Source of the DNA: Dryas octopetala
Taxonomy: Eukaryota; Streptophyta; Magnoliopsida; Rosales; Rosaceae
NCBI GenBank assembly: GCA_963921425.1
Contig: OY992839.1
Location: 3,164,501-3,228,500, forward strand
DNA: 64,000 nucleotides
Reading direction: 5' to 3'
Below, in pieces: positions 55,621 through 64,000 of the stretch (position 1 is the first letter of the stretch; each line of letters starts with the position of its first letter). Made by a program: the position numbers and the translations under genes. The notes beneath the pieces are model-generated. The model saw nothing but the letters and a program-made list of their open reading frames with translations. It ran no database searches and was not told the DNA's origin.

Positions 55621-55986
55621 AAGTTAAATAAAAAGATAGTCTATAAATTTTATAATGAAATTTAATTTAGTTTATTAATTATAAAAAGTGTCAATTTAGT
55701 TCACGAACTTTTATAGTTGTATTAAAACAGTACAAACGTTAACTTTTATCAAAAAAATTTATAAAAAAACTAGTTATGTGCACAGTAAGTGACCACATTT
55801 TCATGGGCATTTCAGTTCGTTCATCATATTTTTATATGACTAATTTCGTTAATTTTCGAATGGAAGTTAACGTTTGTACTGCCTTGGTATAATTTGAAAA
55901 ATTCGTGAATCAAATTGACATTTTTTATAGTTAATAAAATAAATTGAGAATCAATATAAAATTCGTAGACTTTTTTTATTTAATCC
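55621..55986. mobile_element. Fold-back MITE with about 140-bp inverted repeats
   Basis: The left arm (TTAAATAAAAAGATAGTCTA ... CAGTACAAACGTTAACTT) pairs with the right arm read in reverse (TTAAATAAAAAAAGTCTACG ... CAGTACAAACGTTAACTT). A 9-bp duplication TTAATAAAT flanks it (55612-55620, 55987-55995), so it is probably Mutator-related. It could fold into one long hairpin. Confidence 0.8.
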
Positions 55987-56103
55987 TTAATAAATTGTCA
56001 CATTGCATGGCCAAAAAAAATAAATAATTGTCGCATTGCATGAGGGAGGTGTGCAGAAAGAGTGTTACGTACATGATCTTACTACTATCTTTTCAGTCCA
56101 CAA

Positions 56104-56480
56104 ATGTCAAATTGTTTTATATAAGAAAAAAACAAAAACAAAAATCAAGCAACTGTTGGTTTTAAAAGTCCTGGCTAGGCCAGGCTAGCTCAAGTAATGT
56201 ATAAAAAAAGTCCTCGCTCGCGGGATAAAGATTAGACAGGTGGACTATCTTATATTTAAATATTATGAATACCAATTTTGAAATGATGTAAATTGTTTTT
56301 TATAAGGAAAAAACAAAAAAAAATCAAGCATGACGTCAAAAGTGTTGGTTTTAAAAGTCCTGGCTAGCTCAAGTAATGTATAAAAAAGTCCTAGCTCGCG
56401 GGATAAAGAATAGGCAGGTGGACAGTGGACTAGCTCCCTTGATCTTATATTTAAATATTATGAATACCAATTTTAAAATT
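56104..56480. repeat. Two-copy tandem repeat, about 185 bp
   Basis: Each unit runs from AAATTGTTTTATATAAG through GGTTTTAAAAGTCCTGGCTA and CTCGCGGGATAAAG to AATATTATGAATACCAATTTT. The second unit begins near 56285. A smaller array of about 22-bp TTCCCTTRTAAATATGA units follows at about 56537-56620. Confidence 0.8.
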
Positions 56481-56678
56481 CATCACTAGGTCGAACATGT
56501 TAGAAGAACTATATTAGAAAGATGATATAAATGTGGTAATAAAATTCCCTTATAAATATGAATAAAATCCCCTCATAAAAATGAATAATTCCCTTGTAAA
56601 TATGATAAAATTCCCTTTGTCCATTGAGCAAAACCAACCAATTAAGAAAACAAAGCTTTGTCCAATTTTTCTCTGCTC

Positions 56679-56693
56679 TTATATAAAGACTCG
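56679..56693 (+). promoter_or_regulatory. TATATAAAGACTC box of copy 15
   Basis: CTTATATAAAGACTC, a variant of the family promoter word, lies about 80 bases before the ATG. Confidence 0.55.
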
Positions 56694-56763
56694 AAAGGTT
56701 TCACAAACCTCATCATCATCAAAGCATCAAATACACACGGTCTGAAAAAAGCACTGAGATATA

Positions 56764-57102
56764 ATGGCAATGAAGAAGACAAACTCAGAAGCAGGGAAGG
56801 CGTTGAAGTACTCGAACAAAAGCAAAACAGAGTACCCAAAGGAGCTTCTAATCATGAAGCTCCACAACAACAACAAGACTGATCAGCCAAAGCCACCTGC
56901 ATATTATTGCGGGAGCCTGATTCCGGCAAAGAGGAGGTCAGTAAAAAGAATGATTTTTGATGACATAGTCCGAGTTTTTCGGTCTCTGCTTTCAGGACCC
57001 AATACTCCTTCTTCCACTTCTGCTGCAACCCACAAGGCTGCTGCTAAAACATCAAACACCATCAACATCAGCACCAACCAGGTTTACCCAAGCCCACCAT
57101 AG
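56764..57102 (+). CDS. Array small basic protein, copy 15 (intact, FKPKP deleted)
   Basis: The 112-residue product starts in the family context ATGGCAATGAAG. MAMKKTNSEAGKALKYSN is followed by KSKTEYPKELLIMKLH, NNN and PPAYYC, then directly GSLIPAKRRSVKRMIFDDIV: an in-frame 15-base deletion removes FKPKP between the YYC and the core. VFRSLLSGPNTPSSTSA, ATHKAAAKTSN and TNQVYPSPP follow. The frame and both ends are preserved, so the FKPKP block may be dispensable, or this copy may be functionally distinct. Confidence 0.75.
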   Translation: MAMKKTNSEAGKALKYSNKSKTEYPKELLIMKLHNNNKTDQPKPPAYYCGSLIPAKRRSVKRMIFDDIVRVFRSLLSGPNTPSSTSAATHKAAAKTSNTINISTNQVYPSPP

Positions 57103-60100
57103 CTTTACCATCCAGTGCATACAATGTAGGATCGACTTGGTCGCTTACTTCTAAAGTTCAAAAACAGAGATGCACATGTCTTCCTCTGCTTTTCCTTATT
57201 GCTTTCTTTACTTGGGTCTTAGTTGGTGTCATTGTTGTAGTTTCTTTGGCTTTGATATAAAGAATAGTGTGTGATTTATGATCAGCTGCTTTCTTTTCTA
57301 TTTCTGTGAAAAATTTAAATTTTCCTTCTCTATGATTTATGTTTTACACAGGTCGGATTTGATGATGAATTGGGTTAGAATTAGATATGCGCATGCTTAA
57401 TTAGTTGTTTCATGGTTAATCATGGATCCATACCAACATTCAGGCTTGTTTGGACAGCACTGAATATGAGACACTTTTCTGGTGGAGGAAGAAGATGTAG
57501 AGATATCCTTTAGTTTTTTGAAAGAGACAGAGTCTGCGGTTTTGATACTTCACTTTCTACTAGCTTAGCTTGAGAGAGAGAAAAGAACAAGTACGGACAA
57601 CTGTTTTTCTTCTTTCTTTTTGTATGTGGTTTAATTGGTGAAGACTATAAAAAGAAAATTAAGAAATATATGTATATGCAATTTTAAAATGATAGACCAT
57701 TCATGAGTTCAATCAGTATGTATCTGCCCAAAAGGGAAACATCGGGAAATGGTAAAGAACTTGCAAGTTGCAATCTTGCAATTGAGAATTGGCGAGGCAT
57801 ATATCTCACATTAGTCAAGCCAAAGAAAGCTGCATATGCCCAAAAAAGAAAGTTGAAGGTGGTAAGTTGCAAGGAAAGTCAAGAAATGGAAAGCAAATTA
57901 ATCTTCTAAAGAAGGAAAAATTAGCATCATTTTTGCATTATGCAAATAGAACAAATGAAATCATTGATTTCGATAGTTTGAAATTTATTTGTGCTATTTT
58001 ACAAATTTTCCACACTTCTTTTTAATAAAAAATTCAATGTGGGTCCCACAGCTACAAATAATATTTTTATGAATAATTCATGTTTATAGCTATTAATTTT
58101 GATGCTTATGCATTTTGTTGTCATTTGATGACTGGGTTAATAGTTTCTTTCTTTAATATACAACCATCCATATATACATATTAGCTATAAGTTGGACTGA
58201 ATCTTAGGCCAAACCTTTTGCGCTATTAATATATATTATAATTGGGACTGCTTCCAGACTGTTTTCCTCTAGTCATTACAAGGCAATGTTATTTTTCAAG
58301 ACTCAAACCGTGAATTTTGACTTTCGCATTTTAACTTTTGCATTTAATTTTAGAGTAATGTTAGAGATTTCAAATTTGTATCTCAAATTTAAATCTTTAA
58401 TGATGTGTCAGTATTTCATTGATTCATACATAACTCAATCTAATAATTATTAATTTTTCAAACTATTTATTAAATATTTCCATTACAAATAATGGAATCC
58501 ATGTACATTAACTAGTAAAAATATTCTTTTAAGGGATAAATTTTAATAACTGTGAAAAATAGTAAATAATTACCGTTAAATTGAATGTGCATAGCCATTT
58601 CACTTGTACGCAGTTGATTGTTTGGGCTTTTGGTTTTAGTTTGTTTTCTTTCTTTGTTTTCAGTTTGGGCCTTTCTGTTTGAGTTGTGCTATGTTGTTTG
58701 CTGTGGGCCATTGGGTTCTGGGCTTGTATTTTCTCTACCTTTTAGACTCTTTTAATACAAAAATTATTTTGACAAAAAGAACAAAAGTCAATTATTAGGT
58801 GGGGATTTTTGGGATATAAACTCTATTGTATAGATGACCAAAAAAAAAAACTCTATTGTATAGGTTCGCGAGGTGTCCAACAAACTTTTGGATCACTACT
58901 TGGAAAATGACTAGGGCCCAAAGCTTAACCACACATTAAGCGAGCTATGGATTACTACTTGTAATAAGTTAATTCAGATAATTCTTATACACATTATATT
59001 ATGGTGCATTTCTCAACATTATTGAAGAAATATACTACTAACTTAATAATTAGTTAGTATATAGAATCAGTAACTTAATTTTTACTTTTGACATTTTAAA
59101 ACCAAGCAATTTTGTTTTAAAATACCACCTCATAATATTTAATAACCACCACTTTGAAGGATAAGATGGAGATGGAGCTTAAAAGCCTGCATTTGTATGT
59201 GACCTTATAATACATACTCGTGATATATCGTGGTCACATTCACATTTCTTTAGAATGAAAAAGAGTCAAGTATTGCAAATACTGATTCTTGAGCACTAGT
59301 GATTTTATCATGGTATCTAAAATGATAGGAACGATTTAAAAAAAAAAAAAAAAAGATAGGAACGATGCACAAAATAGTAAATTTTTTTTAAAATAAAATA
59401 ATTCAATCTACTTTTAATGTCTAAATGCAATTTTCATTTAAATGCTCATATTTACACCTCCAAAATCAAAAGCATATGTCAGACTGAAAAGGTAATAGGA
59501 TTGATCGAATGAGGCATTGTGTGACATAAGAAATAGCTTCTAAAATTAAATTTTTCGAAAAATAAAAAATTAGTGTGATTGTGATAAAATGCAAAATTGG
59601 TCATAATTTAGAAGGTATTTTTGTAATTTACTATTTTTTTTTTTCTCTCCAAAAAATAGTTATTGCAAGAAAGTGTTTAGAAGGACAGAGAACAATAAAC
59701 GACGCAACGATACAGGCCCACTACACGTGGGTATTTCCAGGACACGTGGCTTTTGAATAACCTCAGCAGTCAGACGTCAGCAACAAATGTTTGCCAGTTT
59801 GCCAGTTTGCCACCAGACACCAACGTGGTGGAATAAATTGACAAGATTCCCTTTTTGCAACATTACATATCCGCCATGTGGCGCGTTAGGGGGAGACTTT
59901 TTCCTACCATATATTTGCTAATATTCAATAAATTGTTACCACTTTTTCCAACTATATCCTATTTCACTATATTTCCAATCTAATTAATGACACCAAATTG
60001 TTCTGTAAAGTAACAAAATAAAAAATTACGCCAAAACTGTTGGAATTTAAGAAGATAAAATCCAAACATCAATGCAATTCATATTGGATAATGTAAACTG

Positions 60101-60638
60101 TCCACTTTAATATAAAGAGAAAATTTAAATATCCTATTTAAAATTAATTGAAAAAGAACAAAGAAGTAACTATTCTCATGCAAAATTTTATATATCAATG
60201 TAAATATTCTCTCAACAATGCAGCAAAGAGAATCATCATTTTCCAATTTATAAATTCATCATTTGGGTCCTTTTAACTTAAGCTATATGCTCTTATAAAT
60301 TGATGGTTTTATATTGGATTTTAACTCAAACTTGAGTAATAATTGCCATCTCTATTTCTTCTATGCTTTTTTCAATATGTGTTTTTGATACTTCATGATC
60401 AAGTTTCTCAAAGTTTGAGTTCAAACCTAATATAAAGCGTCAAAAAAATAAAATAAAAGAACTTAATTAAAAATTCTAAATCACTACCGATTTTAATCTA
60501 AAAAAAAATTATAAAATGAACTGAATTCTTATTTTTTTTTTTTTTAAATAATTGTCTGTACGAAAGATTGAAAGAGTCTAAAGCGCGTCTCCACGAGTCC
60601 ACCACGTTACAAGCGCCTCCCCCCATCCTCCTCCTCCT
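57103..60638. other. Long spacer between copies 15 and 16
   Basis: No gene is seen. About 57680-59560 is the far flank shared with 18640 and 47870; the frame at 57703-57909 corresponds to that at 18654-18881 but the reading is not maintained in the 47.9 kb copy. About 59690-60010 is an upstream module with CTACACGTGGGTATTTCC near 59731. A copy of the dispersed MITE-like repeat lies at about 60420-60540. Confidence 0.5.
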
Positions 60639-60650
60639 CTATTTAAAGCT
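60639..60650 (+). promoter_or_regulatory. TATTTAAAG box of copy 16
   Basis: CTATTTAAAGCTTTGAG lies about 65 bases before the ATG. GACCC is replaced by CTTTG. Confidence 0.5.
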
Positions 60651-60706
60651 TTGAGAAACTTGATCATTAAGTATCAAAAGCACGTACTGAAAAAAGCATA
60701 GAAGAG

Positions 60707-61138
60707 ATGGAGATGGCAATTATGAAGAAAGACTCAGAAGCAGAGAAGGTGTTTATGTACTTGAACCCAGATGGGGATGAAGACTCCGACTCCATAACCG
60801 ACCCAAAAGAGCTGATGATAATGATGAACAACAACAGTGAGCTGCAGCCTACATATAATTGCTTTCCCAAACCAAAACCTGGAAGTGTAATTCCAGCAAA
60901 GAGGAGGTCAGTAAAGACCATGATATTCGATGATATATTCCAACTTTTTTACTCTGTTACAGGCACTACTACTATTACTCCTTCTTCTTCCACTTCTGCT
61001 CTGTTACAGCCTCTTTGCTCTGTCAGCAAAGAGGCTGCTGCTGAAGCATCAAACAAGGCCAAGAAGAAGATCATCAGCAACCAGGTTTACCCATGCCACC
61101 ATAGCATTACCATGCAAATATGCAATGCATATCTATAA
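60707..61138 (+). CDS. Array small basic protein, copy 16 (divergent, altered C-terminus)
   Basis: The 143-residue protein is the most divergent member. MEMAIMKKDSEAEKVFMYLN is followed by an acidic insert (DGDEDSDS), DPKELMIMMNNNSELQ, PTYNCFPKPKPGS, the core IPAKRRSVKTMIFDDIF, then a changed region (QLFYSVTGTTTITP) with a repeat-like duplication containing CTCTGTTACAG words, and AAAEASNKAKKKIISNQVYP. One C is missing from the CCATGCCCACCATAG expected here, so the frame shifts and adds CHHSITMQICNAYL instead of ending SPP. It could be a functional outlier or recently damaged. Confidence 0.65.
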   Translation: MEMAIMKKDSEAEKVFMYLNPDGDEDSDSITDPKELMIMMNNNSELQPTYNCFPKPKPGSVIPAKRRSVKTMIFDDIFQLFYSVTGTTTITPSSSTSALLQPLCSVSKEAAAEASNKAKKKIISNQVYPCHHSITMQICNAYL

Positions 61139-62284
61139 AGACCTGCAAATTAATGTTTTCTTGTGATTTCTCTTAATTAATTACCCTCTGTACAGGTGTG
61201 CTTTTACTTTTTTCTCGTGGTTATATATTGTATTGGTGTAGTTCAATTCTCTGCAGGCTTATTAGTAGATCAATCAATGCTGTGTGATATTATAAATAAT
61301 CAGGTAGCTACTTTCTTTTCTAGTTCTGCGCCCGTTCTATTTTAGTTTCTTTCTTACTATTTTTTGGCTATTGAAATTGGGATGTGATGATTTATTGGGT
61401 TGGATCGATTTCAATTTATAGCAATATCAATATTCATAGTCCACAACAGATATAAATGGATGAATCCGAAGATCCAGTATTTGAAAACAGACAAAGCGGG
61501 GGAATTCTGGTTCACTTTCTACTTGCTAGAGAGACAAAAGAAGAAGTACCGAGAATTTTGTTTTTTGTTTTTGTTCTTTATTGTGTATTTGTGTGTTTAA
61601 TTAGGTGAAGGATATTAAAAAGTTCAGACAAAAAAACAAAGATATTAAAAAGTATATTAAGAAAGATATACAATTCAAAATGAAAAAAAAAAAAAGCATA
61701 AAGAGGCAAGATCTCTGATAGACCATTGAGTACAATCAGTACGTCATCTGTATGACCCCAAAATCTCAAAGGGAAACATTAGGCAATGGAAAGGAGCTTG
61801 CAATTGAGAATTGGTGAGGCAGATGGATGAAGATGTATATATAAGTGGGTTTCCACCTCTATTAAAAATATGTTACTAATGTACTATAACAGATGTGATG
61901 CAAATAGTTTTATCCCAAAAGTATATCTCACATTAATCAAGCCAAAGAAAGATACCATGCCCGAACTATTCAAAGTGGTAAGTTGCAAAATCAAGATATT
62001 GAAAGCAAATTATGTTCTTAAAAAAAAAAAAAAATTGCATCTTTTCTGAATTATGCAAATAGAAAAGGTGACAATAATTGAAGTAGGTTTGCCTTTTGTT
62101 TTTTTCATAATGGATTTCATTAGAGAAAAACCAGTAGAACACACAACAAGCCCAGCTCACCAGGGAAAACAGAGAGGGAACGAATTTAAGAAGAAAAGTA
62201 GTTCACAAATATAAAAGGAAGGAGGAGCATCATAGGTTAGTTTCTAGTTCTCATTCAATTAAGATAAGAGATTCAGCCATCTAG

Positions 62285-62337
<53 letters not shown>

Positions 62338-62604
62338 TGTTAAACTTCCATTATATATCTAAAGCTCATATCCATTAATGTATCATATCCATTAATGTAT
62401 TTAACAACATACGCAACTAGAAGAAACATAACCCACCATATCATAAAACTTCATCATATCCTACAACAATGTCACCTGGTAAAATATTGAAGAGCTGGGT
62501 GGGGGAAAAAAGGGCATCTTGGGGGACTTAATTCTTGATAAAAAATAAAAATGATCTGCCCTGAACCACAATTCAGTAACAGGGTGTGGAGTTCCCTTGG
62601 TCAC
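61139..62604. other. Distal end of the array and 3' region of LSM5
   Basis: No further array gene is seen. About 61440-62000 is a divergent far-3' flank (CAATTGAGAATTGGTGAGGC near 61800). A (GA)n tract lies at 62287-62335. The last 100 bases before 62605 are probably LSM5 3' UTR on the minus strand. Confidence 0.5.
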
Positions 62605-64000
62605 TCATTCTGGTTCAGGTGAACCGCCAGGAACCAGCTGCATTGAGAACAAAATATTAGAAGATTGATTTAAACAGCTTACATCTGTCATATACTCATA
62701 CGTGTTTTATAAGGCTAGCTTCTATTGCAAAAGCCATAGAACCAAAAGCTTGCAGAAAATAGTTGAAGACATAAAAGGTTAGGGGGAGGGAAATTATTTG
62801 GGGATTTGGAATACCTTATGCAAGCAGCATACCTATTGTAAGGATTCTAAAACTAGGCTACATGGAGTGCATTATACAAACTACACACACAAAAAAACTC
62901 AAACATGTCTTACTTACAATCGCAATATTGTTTCCGTTGAGTAAAATTTGATCAAGCTTGGTTATCCGTCTTCCTTCAGCAGTAATCTCACTGTGATACA
63001 AACAGATAAGCAGACATCCAAACAAAATAAAATGCCTTTCAATATTCGCAGGTATAGTATATCACAAGTGGACTAAATCATTATAGTAAGTAGAGTGTAA
63101 ACAGCACGTGCACATGTGCACACACGTTTTTATGCAAACACTTGCAGTGATCAACATATTGTTTAATTAAGAAATGCTCCAAGACTAGAACTTAGAACAA
63201 TTCCATAGCCTTATCAGCTTGTCAATCTATTCTAACCCTATGTTTCAAATGGTTCCCATTGCAATATCCAATCCAAATATTTTGGCAACCATAAAGTGAA
63301 GTCAGCTCATTTTATATTGTGACCATTTTCATAGCAACTAAACAATAATGAAAGCAAATAGTGGTTTTCTCATATAGTGTGTTCTCATATACAAACAAAG
63401 TCATAATCTACTATTCACAATGTGCTTAGCAAGAATCTTAATTCTAGTCTTTCAACATCAAAACCATAATTCTCCATTATGTAGAACTGGGAATTGGAAG
63501 CTCTTCCCACTAAAATGATACCCTAACAATACATAAACTTCTGCTAGTTTAAGACTGAAACAACTATGCAGTATTAAAGGAGAGTTGTTTTTTATAAATT
63601 GCATAAAAAGCCTAAAGCCAGTATCAGCATTAACACCCAAAACTTAACTTTATACTGCCACTCCTTTTTCTTAAATTTCCCATCAACCAATCTGATAGTT
63701 AAGTTATTTAGAAACGTATACATTCACAATTGTAGAAAAAGCAGGTAAAATCCCAATTATTAGGGTTTCATGGTACAAGTCTGCAATAGAAGTGAGGGAG
63801 AGAGAGTCATACTATTCAGTGACGTCTTCGAGTACCATGTTGACGTAGACATCGAAACCCCTCAGAGTACCAACGAGCTCCTTGTCTCCCTTCATTATCA
63901 CCCATATTTTCGACCCAATGCATCGGTCGATTAACTCTAAGAATTTTCCCACCAAAACACCTCAGATTTTCCCGAGAAAACAAGAGAAAATATAAGAAGG
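62605..64000 (-). CDS. LSM5: LSM5 (U6 snRNA-associated Sm-like protein), 5' exon outside the window
   Basis: Three coding exons on the minus strand. 63936-63813 reads [20 protein letters not shown] ... [12 protein letters not shown]; 62990-62918 reads [20 protein letters not shown] and NIAI; 62637-62605 reads [10 protein letters not shown] and stop. Splice signals agree: acceptor CTTAG, donor GTATGA, acceptor CACAG, donor GTAAGT, acceptor GCAG, with phases matching. The Sm1 ([13 protein letters not shown]) and Sm2 ([10 protein letters not shown]) motifs are complete. The first residues (about 12) are on an exon beyond 64000. LSM5 joins the Lsm1-7 ring in mRNA decay and the Lsm2-8 ring on U6 snRNA. 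It appears normal and marks the end of the array. Confidence 0.92.

Overview
This is nuclear DNA of a flowering plant, very probably a eudicot. The evidence is its AT-rich composition, the plant-type transposons, an intact Ty1/copia element primed by initiator-Met tRNA, a spliced LSM5 gene at the right edge and a fragment of a plant MCCA gene. A woody rosid such as Rosaceae would fit, but that is only an impression.

The window is dominated by a tandem array, all on the + strand from about 1.9 to 61.1 kb, of one small intronless gene family. The products are about 105-125 aa, hydrophilic and basic, with no signal peptide. They share an N-terminal Met-Lys-Lys start, a short variable Asn/His linker, a YYCFKPKPGG block, the core IPAKRRSVKRMIFDDIV, a SLLSGP block, a Ser/Thr/Pro/Ala-rich linker and a constant end N(Q/H)VYP(S/T)PP. 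I do not recognise the family. Six copies look intact (10189, 17763, 23023, 27288, 46963, 56764). Six more are altered at one end or frameshifted (1956, the identical pair 4866/13082, 32227, 39822, 50185, 60707; seven loci). Six are relics (11571, 21594, 25211, 28651, 40691 and 51375, the last split by a hAT element).

The array grew by segmental duplication of whole gene-plus-flank modules. Block A is 4.13-9.53 kb versus 12.24-16.83 kb. Block B is 9.85-12.24 kb versus 27.0-29.33 kb. Shorter shared flanks link 18.6-20.8, 47.9-49.9 and 57.7-59.5 kb, and 24.85-25.34 with 40.37-40.84 kb. Upstream modules with ACGTGG cores and TATA-type boxes recur before most copies.

Mobile DNA is dense. There is an intact copia element (32793-37727) with matching LTRs and a perfect target duplication, inserted in the 3' flank of one family member. 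There are hAT-type elements at 23596 and 51544, Mutator-like elements at 1, 7612, 53376 and 55621, and Tourist-type MITEs at 7957 and 24258. A paired CT-rich TIR element sits at 5537 and 13749, and a short tRNA-derived SINE is carried in both copies of block A. A chimeric insert at about 42.36-43.53 kb carries three spliced-type exons of the 3-methylcrotonyl-CoA carboxylase alpha gene.

The array ends before LSM5 (minus strand, 62605 to beyond the window), an ordinary housekeeping gene.
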